Of a stretch of DNA of 64,000 bases, positions 34,728 to 44,080 are shown in pieces. Origin of the DNA: a virus. The stretch is from positions 62,001 to 126,000 of the IMG/VR virus record IMGVR_UViG_3300009159_000038. One strand, written 5' to 3'. Position numbers and translations under genes: made by a program. Within the stretch, counting starts at the first letter, position 1. Each line of letters starts with the position of its first letter. Below the pieces are notes generated by a model that saw only the letters and a list, made by a program, of their open reading frames with translations, was not told where the DNA came from and searched no databases.

Positions 34728-35594
34728 ATGAATCATTTACCAACATACTCGGATTTTATTCTAGGTCCTCCAATTGCATTTGATGGAACCAACTTAAAAG
34801 TTGGTCAAAGCATTGTAGCTGCTGATGGTTACTCGGGTATTATAATTTCAAGAGAAATGGTTAATGGACGAATAATGTTCAGGGATCATTTAGGAGTACA
34901 TCATTTAGTTGAATCGCATAATGTAGTTATCGATGAAGCCATTAATGAAGATCTTCAATGGTGGGAAGTTACCAAAGGTATACTTGCTGCTGATGCAATT
35001 AAAACAGGAATGGCTATTGCCGGTGGTGGTCTTGCTATTGCCGCAGTAATTTTCTCTCAATGGTTTGCCGGTATCTCTCAGAAAATGATTGCCGCTAGAA
35101 AAGATGCTAAATTGAAAGCTTCGGCTGGAGCAATCGCTACTAAATTTAACGATGATCCAGAATTAAATGGATTTATGACTAAACTTCAACAATTCCCTTA
35201 TATGAAGCCTCTTATGGCAGGTAAAAGAGAAACTGTTAAAGTTGCTGCCAATAATAAAGAAAGATCTAAGATCTTAAGAGAAATGGCTAAATATGTAAAA
35301 TCTAAGCTAACTCCAGAAGAAATGGAATTCTTTATAGAAGTTAATAAGATGCTTAAAACCAAACCATTAGAAACTAATGATGGTCAAAAAGTTGAAGAAG
35401 ATTTGCAACAAATGGCCGATGCTGTTTTAGATCCATCAAATTCTAATGCAGAATCTTCTATTAATAAAGATCCAAATAGAACTGTTGGTACAGGAACTTA
35501 TACCTCTACTGCATCAGATCTAAATGTGAAAACTAAAGGTATATACAAAACTAATGATCCTGCATCTGGTGGTTGGAATCCAATTATGACTTAA
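34728..35594 (+). CDS. Capsid-targeted-like membrane-active protein
   Basis: 288 residues. MNHLPTYSDF is a weaker capsid-targeting start. A small domain follows (KVGQSIVAADGYSGIIISRE), then one strongly hydrophobic Gly/Ala segment at about 90-112 (AGGGLAIAAVIFSQWFAG) and a basic helical region. The hydrophobic segment might insert into a membrane when delivered. Unknown family. Confidence 0.55.
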   Translation: MNHLPTYSDFILGPPIAFDGTNLKVGQSIVAADGYSGIIISREMVNGRIMFRDHLGVHHLVESHNVVIDEAINEDLQWWEVTKGILAADAIKTGMAIAGGGLAIAAVIFSQWFAGISQKMIAARKDAKLKASAGAIATKFNDDPELNGFMTKLQQFPYMKPLMAGKRETVKVAANNKERSKILREMAKYVKSKLTPEEMEFFIEVNKMLKTKPLETNDGQKVEEDLQQMADAVLDPSNSNAESSINKDPNRTVGTGTYTSTASDLNVKTKGIYKTNDPASGGWNPIMT

Positions 35595-35618
35595 TTAGGC
35601 ATATAACTATATGTCATA

Positions 35619-35630
35619 GATAAATATAAA
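35619..35630 (+). promoter_or_regulatory. Late-promoter-like motif GATAAATATAAA
   Basis: It is 30 nt before the gene at 35649. This variant is closer to the T4 box TATAAATA than the GATATATAA form. Confidence 0.45.
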
Positions 35631-35648
35631 AAACAAAATAATACAAAT

Positions 35649-35951
35649 ATGAAAAATTTAATGTCTTTCGACGAATTCGTAGTTAATGAAGCTGGTAAAT
35701 ACGATGCTTCAGGATTTAATCCGGCAGCAGAAGCTACTAGCGATGAATTCAATCAAGAATTAACTCCAGGAAAAAAATACAATGTTAAAAAAGGAGAAGA
35801 AACTTCTCTTTGCATTTATCAAGGTAATACTGACGGAGTTTATATCTTCAACCCAGAAGCTAAAGAAGATGGTATAACTACTTCTCCATGTGAATTTACT
35901 GAAGCTGAATATGCTGCTGCATTTAAAGCTGGTGAAATCGTTGCTGCTTAA
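35649..35951 (+). CDS. Capsid-targeted protein with one copy of a repeated domain
   Basis: 100 residues. MKNLMSFDEFVVNEAG is a capsid-targeting sequence. Residues 40-100 carry a domain found twice more in the next gene: LTPGKKY, IYQGNTDGVYIFN and a C-terminal helix ending AAFKAGEIV. No known function. Confidence 0.65.
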   Translation: MKNLMSFDEFVVNEAGKYDASGFNPAAEATSDEFNQELTPGKKYNVKKGEETSLCIYQGNTDGVYIFNPEAKEDGITTSPCEFTEAEYAAAFKAGEIVAA

Positions 35952-35972
35952 TTAAAAACTTAAAAATTCTAT

Positions 35973-36758
35973 ATGAAGAATCTAAAAACATTTTCTGAAT
36001 TCGTATCAGAAGCCGCTGAATTTAATCCAGCTAATACATCTGATATAGATGTTCTATTGCCTGCAATTAAATCTGCATCAGAGCTAATGCCTGGTAAAGA
36101 ATACGTCATTAAATTAGATGGTAAAACTCATTCGAATATGATGTATCAAGGAGTAAGTGATGGTAGTTATATCTTCAATTCCGAAGATATGGAAACTGTG
36201 CTTAATCTTAAGGATGACCAAATTAATAGTGCTGTTTCTGATGGTGGTGTTCAACCAGTAAATGAAGCAGTTAAAAGAACTGCAGATCAAGTAAATAAAG
36301 ATGCAGAAGATCGAATCAAAAATCAAATTGCTCGTTATTCAGAAATGATGAAATCTAAACCAGAAAAAGCTAATGTTTATAAAGCTCAATTGGATTTAGC
36401 TCATGCTAAAATGACGGTTGTTAATTTGAAGAAAAAGGTTGATGCTCTAAGAGAATCTACCGAATTAGATGAATCTAAACTTTATAAAGGAAAAGAAGTT
36501 TTACCTGATTATATTGATCCACGAAGAGATTTTGGTGCTCCTGTTAAAAACAGTAAAGAGTTAAAAGTTGGTGCTGAATATGTTATATATGAGCCTGGAA
36601 TGGATAACTGGCAAGCAGAAAACATTTATCAAGGTTACACTGGTGGAATTCATATATTCAATTCATCTACACAATTTGGTGAAGCGGAACCTCTAGAATT
36701 AACTGACAAAGAATTAGAATCAGCTATTAAAGATGGCGAAATTATTAAACAAAACTAA
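35973..36758 (+). CDS. Capsid-targeted protein with two copies of the repeated domain
   Basis: 261 residues. MKNLKTFSEFVSEAA is the targeting sequence. The small domain of the upstream gene recurs near residues 35-95 (LMPGKEY, MYQGVSDGSYIFN) and again at 195-260 (LKVGAEY, IYQGYTGGIHIFN), separated by a charged coiled coil. The three copies are diverged. Probably internal head protein. Confidence 0.65.
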   Translation: MKNLKTFSEFVSEAAEFNPANTSDIDVLLPAIKSASELMPGKEYVIKLDGKTHSNMMYQGVSDGSYIFNSEDMETVLNLKDDQINSAVSDGGVQPVNEAVKRTADQVNKDAEDRIKNQIARYSEMMKSKPEKANVYKAQLDLAHAKMTVVNLKKKVDALRESTELDESKLYKGKEVLPDYIDPRRDFGAPVKNSKELKVGAEYVIYEPGMDNWQAENIYQGYTGGIHIFNSSTQFGEAEPLELTDKELESAIKDGEIIKQN

Positions 36759-36772
36759 TAATTTCAACATGT

Positions 36773-37255
36773 ATGCGCTCAATAAAAGGAAACAAACCAA
36801 CTAAGAAATCAGGTTTCGTTCAAGGATATTTCCCTATCCAAGAGTGCAAGAAATACTTCGGTAATGGACCAATCATTTACCGTTCATCATGGGAAAAGAA
36901 ATTTTGCTTATATTGCGAAAGGAATCCGGAGATCATTCAGTGGTCTTCGGAATCGCTTTCTATTAAATACTTCAATCCTTTAGACGAGAAATATCATACA
37001 TATTTCCCTGATTTTTTGGTAAAAACTTCTAATGAAAGAACCATTATAGTTGAAGTTAAACCCAAGGCTCAATTAACGAAGCCAAATCCTCCAAAACGTA
37101 AAACTCCCAAACAACTAGAAAGTTATAAATGGGCATATTCAGCTTTTGTTACTAATATGTGCAAAAAGAAATATGCCGAAGAGTATGCTAAAAATAGAGG
37201 TTGGGAATATATGTTAGTCACTGAAGATTTTTTTACCAAAACCCTTAATTCATGA
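36773..37255 (+). CDS. 4: Head completion protein (T4 gp4-like)
   Basis: 160 residues. It contains the typical PIIYRSSWEKKFCLYCERNP, IIQWSSESLSIKYFNP, YHTYFPDFLVKT and VEVKPKAQ, with the order of T4 gp4. This is a nuclease-like fold (the E/D/ExK arrangement of TnsA-type enzymes) involved in finishing the filled head. It overlaps the next gene by 4 nt. Confidence 0.85.
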   Translation: MRSIKGNKPTKKSGFVQGYFPIQECKKYFGNGPIIYRSSWEKKFCLYCERNPEIIQWSSESLSIKYFNPLDEKYHTYFPDFLVKTSNERTIIVEVKPKAQLTKPNPPKRKTPKQLESYKWAYSAFVTNMCKKKYAEEYAKNRGWEYMLVTEDFFTKTLNS

Positions 37256-37983
37256 AAGGGCTATTAGATCTTTTTGGAATGCTTTTGGACCTTATTAAAG
37301 TCCAAGCTAATACAAATCCTGAAACTCCTCAATCTGAAGGCGTCGATGATGCGTATCAATGGTTCATTGACACACTCAAAGATACTCGAAATAAAAGAGT
37401 AGTTGAAACTGGTGATAATAAACTTAAGCCTGGTAAAATATACGTTTTTAAATACGATCCAAAATATAAGACCGTTCTAGATTATTATGATATGCATCCT
37501 ATTGTTATTGCATTAGGTCAAGTTATGACAGAGAATGGAAAGTTAGAAGTTGGTATCAATATTAGTTGGTATCCTCCAAAAGCTAGAAAATATATTGTTG
37601 GTAAAATTAGAGAAATGTATAAACCTCTATATGAAGCCGCATCAAAGAAGAATCCATTTGATGGACAAGAACAAGCATTCGTACCTATTGATTTGTATGC
37701 TCTTAAAGTTGCTCTAGATAGAGCCGGTTTATCATATGCCGTAAGAACTTATATTCCAGATAGAATAAAATCACCTAAAGCAATTGTTTGTTATGAAGAT
37801 TGGGAAATTGTTTCTAGAATGGATAAGCCTAAGATTTTTCCACAATTAGAAGGGAAAGTTTCGTTGTTCGATGTATATAAAGGATTTGAACTTTATCTTA
37901 GATCTCAAATGAGTAATGGTGCCGCAAACGCTAAGAAACGAGAGATGGCGAAAAAACTAAATAGATATAAATTCATAAAATAA
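37252..37983 (+). CDS. T4-like virion protein of unknown role
   Basis: 243 residues. The segment IYVFKYDPKYKTVLDYYDMHPIV resembles an F-x-Y-x-P-K ... YYD-x-x-P block seen in proteins of several T4-like phages. It has a basic C-terminal end (NAKKREMAKKLNRYKF). Being between head completion (4) and portal (20) genes suggests a head or neck role, such as DNA-end binding, but I cannot assign it. Confidence 0.5.
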   Translation: MKGLLDLFGMLLDLIKVQANTNPETPQSEGVDDAYQWFIDTLKDTRNKRVVETGDNKLKPGKIYVFKYDPKYKTVLDYYDMHPIVIALGQVMTENGKLEVGINISWYPPKARKYIVGKIREMYKPLYEAASKKNPFDGQEQAFVPIDLYALKVALDRAGLSYAVRTYIPDRIKSPKAIVCYEDWEIVSRMDKPKIFPQLEGKVSLFDVYKGFELYLRSQMSNGAANAKKREMAKKLNRYKFIK

Positions 37984-38046
37984 GTAATTGAAGTCATTAT
38001 GGCTCGATCACAACGAATAAATAATAAAATACTAAAATAAACTAAT

Positions 38047-39660
38047 ATGGCAGGCTTTGTAAATAGAGAGGAAACCTACGCTGGTAGACCATCCGCATCT
38101 TCGAGAAATGTCGTTTCTAAAGCTCTTAAGTCGTTATCATCTTTCGGGATGATATACGATGATATGGTTCTTAGAAACTCAAAAGCCATAGGTATCAATG
38201 AAGACCGTTTCGGTTGGAGATTAGATCCAAGAAATGCAGCCGGTGGTGAATATGACGATTATGCTCTATTTGCCAACCTTTCAATGACGGATATTAATCT
38301 CCGTAAAAGTATTTCTATTTTTGACAAATCTTATATTAAAAAGAGAGAGGATCTTAGAAAATTCTCTATTCAAGATGAAATTGAAGAGATTCTCGATACC
38401 CTATGTGACGAATGTGTCGTCTATGACGAAAAAAATTACTTCTGTACACCATTAACTTTTGATGATCAGACACTTGAACCGGAAACACTAGAAGCCGTTA
38501 AGTATGCATTAGATACAAACTTTAAAAGAGTTTATCAATACTTTGGTTTCAATAACGATATTTCTGCTTGGTCTTATTTTCGTAAATGGTTAATTGATGG
38601 ATATCTCGCATTTGAGATTATCTACAATAAAGAACAAACTAGAATTATCGGTTTCAAAGAACTTGATCCAGTATCTTTAGAACCAGGTCTTGATAAAGAG
38701 GGTAAGAAAATTTGGAAACAATTTAAAGCTCAACCTGGTAAAGAAAGAGTTATATATGATTCTCAACTAATTTATCTTTCATATGCACATGCCAATACCG
38801 TAAGTCGTGTTTCTTACGTAGAACGTCTTATTCGTGCATTTAACTTGCTTCGTATCATGGAGCATTCAAGAGTTATTTGGGCTACGGTAAATGCCTCATT
38901 CAAAACTAAATTTGTAATTCCGGTTGGTGGTAAATCCAAAACTAGAGCTCGTCAAAGCTTAGGTGTTTTGATGCAAAATTATCGTGAGAATATTGATTTT
39001 GATACAGAATCAGGAGAACTTAAAGTTAACGGTAAACCAATGATGCCTTTCAATAAAGAGTATTGGTTACCATCCGGTGAAGCTGGAGAACCTACTATCG
39101 AGAATATTGGTAATGATGGTCCAGATTTATCAGATACAGATGCTCTTAAATATTTCCGAGAAAAACTAATTAAAGTATCTAAAATTCCTCTTTCTCGTTT
39201 TGATATGGAATCACCTCCATCATGGGAAATGAATGCTGAAGGTATGACAAGAGATGAAATTAAATTTGGTCGTTTTGTTAATCGTATGCGTTCAGTTTAT
39301 CAAGAGATTCTTGTTAAACCATTATGGATTCAAATGTGTTTAGACTTTCCAGAACTTAAAGAAGATGATGCTTTTAAAGCTCAAATTGGAATTAAGTTTA
39401 ACAAATATAACATCTTTGAAGAAATGAAAGAAATTGAAATCCTTCAAAAACGTCTAGATTTTGTTACTTCAATGAAAGATGGTCTTGTTGAACAAGATGC
39501 TAATATGAACGAAATCAAGTATTTTGCATCAGAATTCTTAATTCAACGTTTCTTAGGTTTATCATCAGATGATATCCGAACTAATAAGAAAATGAAAGAA
39601 ATTGAAGATGAAGAAAAAATTGCTTCTGCTAAGAAAGCTGCTGAAGCAACTGGAATGTAA
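38047..39660 (+). CDS. 20: Portal protein (T4 gp20-like)
   Basis: 537 residues (T4 524). It makes the dodecameric ring at the head vertex through which DNA enters. Recognisable parts: SFGMIYDD, GINEDRFGWRLDP-type N-terminal segment, LDPVSLEPG, the MEHSRVIWATVNA helix, and PLSRFDMESPPSWEMNAEGMTRDE close to the conserved portal core. Directly upstream of the protease-scaffold and capsid genes, as in T4. Confidence 0.93.
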   Translation: MAGFVNREETYAGRPSASSRNVVSKALKSLSSFGMIYDDMVLRNSKAIGINEDRFGWRLDPRNAAGGEYDDYALFANLSMTDINLRKSISIFDKSYIKKREDLRKFSIQDEIEEILDTLCDECVVYDEKNYFCTPLTFDDQTLEPETLEAVKYALDTNFKRVYQYFGFNNDISAWSYFRKWLIDGYLAFEIIYNKEQTRIIGFKELDPVSLEPGLDKEGKKIWKQFKAQPGKERVIYDSQLIYLSYAHANTVSRVSYVERLIRAFNLLRIMEHSRVIWATVNASFKTKFVIPVGGKSKTRARQSLGVLMQNYRENIDFDTESGELKVNGKPMMPFNKEYWLPSGEAGEPTIENIGNDGPDLSDTDALKYFREKLIKVSKIPLSRFDMESPPSWEMNAEGMTRDEIKFGRFVNRMRSVYQEILVKPLWIQMCLDFPELKEDDAFKAQIGIKFNKYNIFEEMKEIEILQKRLDFVTSMKDGLVEQDANMNEIKYFASEFLIQRFLGLSSDDIRTNKKMKEIEDEEKIASAKKAAEATGM

Positions 39661-39674
39661 TCATAATAAACCTA

Positions 39675-39686
39675 GATATATAAAAA
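39675..39686 (+). promoter_or_regulatory. Late-promoter-like motif GATATATAAAAA
   Basis: It lies 27 nt before the prohead protease gene at 39702. Confidence 0.55.
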
Positions 39687-39701
39687 AATCAACTAAGTAA
39701 A

Positions 39702-41603
39702 ATGAGTCAAAAGTATTTGCTCGTATTGGAAAGATCTTCTTCTGAATTGGACATCAAAACAGAAGGTGACAATTACATCCTAGAAGGAATCTTTACAGAA
39801 ATCGGCGTTAAAAACAAAAACAATCGTATTTACGACGAAAAGGAAGTTCTTCCTCACATAGATGAACTTCTTCAAAAAGTAAAAGGAAGTAAACTTTTAG
39901 GTGAATTAGATCATCCTAAATCTTTTGAAGTTTCTTTAAAAAATGCTTCTCATGTTATTGAAGCTTTAGATTACGACAAAAACACTAAGAAGGTAATGGG
40001 AAGAATCCGTTTACTTAATACTAGTGCTGGAAAAGAAGCAAAGGCTCTGGTTGATGCTGGTATTCCTTTACACATTTCTAGTCGTGCTGCTGGAGTGGTT
40101 GAAAGTAATGGTCACGTTAAAATCAAAAAAATGTTTACTTACGATTTAGTTGCAGATCCTGGATTTGCTAATGCTGAATTATCAAGAGTAAATGAAGCAT
40201 TTGGATTTGAAATGGATGATACATTAGGTCTTTACGAAATGCCTTATAGTGCTAAATTAGCCGAGTCTTTCGAAGATCACGAAAAAATTGATGAAAACAA
40301 ACAAACTCAAAACATAAACAAATCTTCAAAAATGAATAATACAACAGAGAACATATCAGTTGAAGATTTTAACGAATATACAAAAATCGTTAAAAACGAA
40401 ATTGAAAATCTTAAAAAACAAATCGCTGAAAGTAACACTGATTCTGTAACTGAAAGTACTGAATCATTAGTTAAGTACACTGAAACTATTGCCAAACGAG
40501 TAAATCAAATCCAAGAAAATTTAGGATCTTTAAAAGAGAACTTCGATCATTTGATATCTCACAATGATTACATCGTAGAAAACCTTGAAAAGGTTAAAGA
40601 TTACGCTGAAATGGTTGGCGAAAAATCAAATCAAGGAATTAACTACTCAGAAAAACTTGCTGAATCGGTTGACCACTTAATTGAATATACTAAAATGGTT
40701 GCTGAAAAAGCAGATAGTGGAATTTCTTACACTGAAAGAATTGCTGAATCTGTTGATTCTTCGATCGAATATCAAAATCATGTTGCTAAAGAAGTTAATG
40801 AGCGTTTTGCTTATCAAACTTACATCAATGAACAAGTTGACAATATCATTTCACATACCGATTATATCGTTGAAGGTTGTGATTCAATTATTAAGTACAG
40901 TGAGTACCTAAAAGAGAATCAAGCAAGCTTAACCGGTTATATGGATTATGTTGTTAAAGGTCTTAACGAAGGTACTTCTAATAACGATCCATCCGATAAT
41001 AACAAATCTGAAAATGCAAACGAAGATGATACTAAAGTAAATGAAAATGCTGAAGCTATCAATTCAACTGAAAGTGCTGATGATTTTGAAAATGAAATTA
41101 ACTCTAGAGTTGATGCTATTTTAGAATCTGCTAAATCCCAAAAAGATGAAGAGAAAAAATCTAAAATGCATTTCTTTAATTTCTTAGCTGAATCTAAAAG
41201 AAACGAATTTGAATCTTTAACTGCTGAAGTTCAAGAAAAAATTGTTGATCTTTTCGAAAATACTAAATGGTACGGATCAATTGATGCTAATAACATCTGG
41301 GAATCTGCTTTCACTAAACCAGTTGCTAAAAATGATTGGTTAGCTAATATGCCAAATCGTTATAACGAAGCTTGGAATTCTTTAAACGAATCTCAAAAGA
41401 ATGCTATTAAAGCTCAAGCATCAGTAAGAGTTCTTAGTACACAATATCAAATCGATTCATTTTGGTCTTCAAGAGATTTAAGAGTTTCTAAAGTAGAATC
41501 AACTGAACCGGTTGCTCCTATTAACGAATCTTCTAAGTATGAAACTCCTCAAGATTATATGGATACTGTTGCTGCTGAATTAAAACGTAGATTCAAAAGA
41601 TAA
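39702..41603 (+). CDS. 21: Prohead protease fused to scaffold (gp21-gp22 fusion)
   Basis: 633 residues. Residues 1-205 are a T4 gp21-type serine protease with GELDHP (H71) and HISSRAAG (S126/S127). From about 211 the sequence changes to a long acidic coiled coil like the gp22 scaffold. The junction (an Asn/Lys/Gln/Ser-rich linker, then Met211 at 40332) reads like a former intergenic leader, so a separate scaffold could also start there. Residues 287-426 are ten 14-residue repeats. The C-terminal 130 residues (about 485-633) form another helical domain. Confidence 0.8.
   Translation: MSQKYLLVLERSSSELDIKTEGDNYILEGIFTEIGVKNKNNRIYDEKEVLPHIDELLQKVKGSKLLGELDHPKSFEVSLKNASHVIEALDYDKNTKKVMGRIRLLNTSAGKEAKALVDAGIPLHISSRAAGVVESNGHVKIKKMFTYDLVADPGFANAELSRVNEAFGFEMDDTLGLYEMPYSAKLAESFEDHEKIDENKQTQNINKSSKMNNTTENISVEDFNEYTKIVKNEIENLKKQIAESNTDSVTESTESLVKYTETIAKRVNQIQENLGSLKENFDHLISHNDYIVENLEKVKDYAEMVGEKSNQGINYSEKLAESVDHLIEYTKMVAEKADSGISYTERIAESVDSSIEYQNHVAKEVNERFAYQTYINEQVDNIISHTDYIVEGCDSIIKYSEYLKENQASLTGYMDYVVKGLNEGTSNNDPSDNNKSENANEDDTKVNENAEAINSTESADDFENEINSRVDAILESAKSQKDEEKKSKMHFFNFLAESKRNEFESLTAEVQEKIVDLFENTKWYGSIDANNIWESAFTKPVAKNDWLANMPNRYNEAWNSLNESQKNAIKAQASVRVLSTQYQIDSFWSSRDLRVSKVESTEPVAPINESSKYETPQDYMDTVAAELKRRFKR
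40560..40979 (+). repeat. Ten 14-residue (42-nt) repeats in the scaffold coil
   Basis: Residues 287-426 of the protease-scaffold fusion. Each unit starts with Tyr or His and has the shape Y-x-x-x-[hydrophobic]-A-E-x-[hydrophobic]-D-x-x-I-x, for example YSEKLAESVDHLIE and YTERIAESVDSSIE. Two heptads per unit indicate a regular coiled coil. The spacing is exact, with Tyr301 and Tyr413 eight units apart. Confidence 0.8.
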
Positions 41604-41711
41604 AATATCCAAGAGATCATAGATAAATAGATTATAATATTCCACCACACTAAGATGCAAAAAGTGTAACGGAAAACTAAACAATAAAACAACAAAATAA
41701 AACATTTAAAA
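41604..41711 (+). promoter_or_regulatory. Leader of the major capsid protein gene
   Basis: This 108-nt gap contains GATAAATAGA near 41632, which resembles the late box but lies 80 nt upstream of the ATG, a hairpin ACACT/AGTGT around 41646-41668, and an A-rich stretch next to the start. It is the longest leader among the head genes, as expected for the most highly expressed product. The promoter assignment is tentative. Confidence 0.4.
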
Positions 41712-43322
41712 ATGTACTTAATTAACGAAAGTGAAATTTTTTCAAAATGGGCTCCAATTATCGAGTCTAATACTGGAATCACTGAGCGTGCTAGAGTTGA
41801 GTGGATGTCAAAATATTGCCATAACCACGAATTATATGAGAACAACTCATATGCACAACTAGGCGCTGTGAACGGTATGGGTGCTACTCGTTTCCCTGGA
41901 AACCCTGGTACTCAAGATGCTTTTGCTACATCCACTTCTGGATCTGGTGATAAAGCTCACACATTGCTACCTCTTGCTATGCAAGTTGCAGCTCAAACAA
42001 TCGGATTGGATTTAGTTCCAGTCGTGCCAATGCCTGGTCCAATGGGTGTATTAACTTACTTGGATTTCGTATATGCTGGTGGTAAAACTGCTGGTACTGG
42101 TGCTGATGTTCCTTTAATGGTTAAATTAGACTACGGTTCTAACACTATCCCTTCATTTACTGTAGGTGGTTCTGGTGCTTCTGGTGGTGCTACTTTCTAC
42201 ATGGTAGGATCTTCTCGTTTGGATGGTAATCCAATCTTACGTGTTGCTGGAACTTTAACTGGTTCTAACACAATCAAAGATTGTTTAACTAACATCACAA
42301 TCGGTGGTGCTTCTGCTGGAACTGTTACTAACTATTCTATCGAATTAGTTAAAGCTTTAGAAGATCACATCACTGGATTCTCTGGTAATGCTCTTGCTAA
42401 CAACGATTACACTGGATTTGATATTAACGATCCATATTCTCGTAACGACGGTGAAAGTACTACAGATAACGTAATGAACTTAAGTCTATTCAACAAATCA
42501 GTTGAAGCTAAGACTTTCCAAGTTGCTGCTGCTGTTACTCGTGAGCAAGTTCAAGACTTGAAACAATTTGGTATTGATGCAGTTTCTCAAGTAGAAGCAG
42601 TTCTTATCAATGAGTTAACTCAATCAATTAACAAGAACATCCTTGGACGTATCTTCGCTTTAGGAGAAAGAAACCACGAATACGTAATCCGTACTCAAGG
42701 TCAAAACTTCTTCTTGAACTTAGGTGCTACTGCCCTTTTAGTTTCTAACTCTGCGTCAGCAACTAACTTCGGTTCATTTATCCAATCAACTACTTTACGT
42801 GGTGCTACAATGGCTGCTACTGAAAACGTTAACTCTGCTTCAGAAAACATGCATACTCGTCAACGTAAAATTATGTCTAAAGTATTAGCTATCGCTAACT
42901 TAATCGCTATTAGAGGTCGTCGTGGACCAGCTACTTTCGTAGTTACTAACGGTCAAGTTTGTTCAGCTTTACAAGACGTTGCTGGTTTCGTACCTGCTCC
43001 AATGGCTAACACAATTAACCAAATGAGTGGTTCACTTTATCCTATCGGTACTTTAGCTGGTATGGCAGTGTACAACGATCCTAACATGAACTGGGCAGAT
43101 ACTCGTTTCTGCGTAGGTCGTAAAGGTGACGGTAACTCTCCAGGATTAGTATTCATGCCTTATTTAATGGCTGAAAGCGTTCAAACTATCGCTGAAGGTA
43201 CTATGGCTCCTAAAGTTGCGGTTAAATCTCGTTATGCTTTAGTTGAAGCTGGTTTCCACCCAGAAACTATGTACTTAACTTCAGGTGTATCTTTAAGTGC
43301 TACATTCGGTTCTTTAGTATAA
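41712..43322 (+). CDS. 23: Major capsid protein (T4 gp23-like)
   Basis: 536 residues (T4 521). It forms the hexamers of the head. The N-terminal 43 residues end in ELYE, a gp21-type cleavage site (LxE), after which the arm NNSYAQLGAVNGMGATRF-type region begins. HK97-fold blocks include PMPGPMGVLTYLDF, AAVTREQVQDLKQFG, RKIMSKVLAIANLIA and the C-terminal segment ending LSATFGSLV. Codon use is unusually regular (frequent gct, ggt, act and cgt), as in highly expressed genes. A strong terminator follows. Confidence 0.97.
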   Translation: MYLINESEIFSKWAPIIESNTGITERARVEWMSKYCHNHELYENNSYAQLGAVNGMGATRFPGNPGTQDAFATSTSGSGDKAHTLLPLAMQVAAQTIGLDLVPVVPMPGPMGVLTYLDFVYAGGKTAGTGADVPLMVKLDYGSNTIPSFTVGGSGASGGATFYMVGSSRLDGNPILRVAGTLTGSNTIKDCLTNITIGGASAGTVTNYSIELVKALEDHITGFSGNALANNDYTGFDINDPYSRNDGESTTDNVMNLSLFNKSVEAKTFQVAAAVTREQVQDLKQFGIDAVSQVEAVLINELTQSINKNILGRIFALGERNHEYVIRTQGQNFFLNLGATALLVSNSASATNFGSFIQSTTLRGATMAATENVNSASENMHTRQRKIMSKVLAIANLIAIRGRRGPATFVVTNGQVCSALQDVAGFVPAPMANTINQMSGSLYPIGTLAGMAVYNDPNMNWADTRFCVGRKGDGNSPGLVFMPYLMAESVQTIAEGTMAPKVAVKSRYALVEAGFHPETMYLTSGVSLSATFGSLV

Positions 43323-43356
43323 TCCTAAAAAGATTAACTAATCTAACTATAAAATT

Positions 43357-43386
43357 AAAGAGCTTCCTTCGGGAAGCTCTTTTTTT
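43357..43386 (+). terminator. Rho-independent terminator after the capsid gene
   Basis: AAAGAGCTTCC pairs with GGAAGCTCTTT around a TTCG tetraloop, followed by T residues. Confidence 0.93.
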
Positions 43387-43403
43387 GTTTGTAGCTTTTG
43401 CAT

Positions 43404-43418
43404 GAATATATAAATAAA
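43404..43418 (+). promoter_or_regulatory. Late-promoter-like motif GAATATATAAATAAA
   Basis: It is 34 nt before the gene at 43438 and lies just downstream of the capsid terminator. Confidence 0.55.
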
Positions 43419-43437
43419 ATACGATCATATAATTGAA

Positions 43438-44061
43438 ATGATATATCCCAGTCAAGCCATTCAAATTAGACCAGATCTAATAGAATACCGAGAACTTTGT
43501 TCAAAATTTGGTTATCAACCAAGCAAAGAAGAATATGAGGAGACTCTTAAATTTCTTTTATTATTTCATACTGGAATAGGCCATACATGTGAATCTAGTG
43601 AAGTAGATTTTTTCTATGAAAATATGGATATGCATCTTCTAGAAAATAATGTTAATGAATCTCTTTTTGAATCCGCTTTAATAGCAGAAGATTCAAACAC
43701 CGTTGCCGATGTCGCAAAAGAGAAAGATGCGGCATTAGGACTTGTAGCTGCTGCCGGTGTTGGTGCTGCTGGTGCAGTGGCTGGTGCTGGAGCATTAGCA
43801 GTAGTTGGAGTAGTGAAAGTTGGAGGACTTATTCAATATCTATTTAAAAAAGGTAAAGTAAAAAGTGCTGCAAAAGCAGAACTTGGAGTTGCTATGAAAA
43901 AATTAGAACCTTATCAAGAGATATACAAGATAAAAAAGGAATTGGCTACTCTTAAAGGAGAAGAATTCACTGGATTATCTTCGTTACCTGGAATGCCATC
44001 TGCTCCAGGATCACCTGCCGAGAAAAAATCTGCTCCTGCTCCTGCCTCTAAAAAGAAATAA
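43438..44061 (+). CDS. Virion protein with Ala/Gly/Val membrane-like segment
   Basis: 207 residues. An N-terminal acidic domain contains VNESLFES (potential protease site). Then a long hydrophobic Gly/Ala/Val stretch at about 98-127 (GLVAAAGVGAAGAVAGAG and more) is followed by a basic helix and a Pro/Ala/Lys tail. It resembles the glycine-zipper protein at 1320 in layout. Unknown family; I infer a packaged protein with a membrane-active segment. Confidence 0.55.
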   Translation: MIYPSQAIQIRPDLIEYRELCSKFGYQPSKEEYEETLKFLLLFHTGIGHTCESSEVDFFYENMDMHLLENNVNESLFESALIAEDSNTVADVAKEKDAALGLVAAAGVGAAGAVAGAGALAVVGVVKVGGLIQYLFKKGKVKSAAKAELGVAMKKLEPYQEIYKIKKELATLKGEEFTGLSSLPGMPSAPGSPAEKKSAPAPASKKK

Positions 44062-44080
44062 TACCAAAAAGATAATATAC

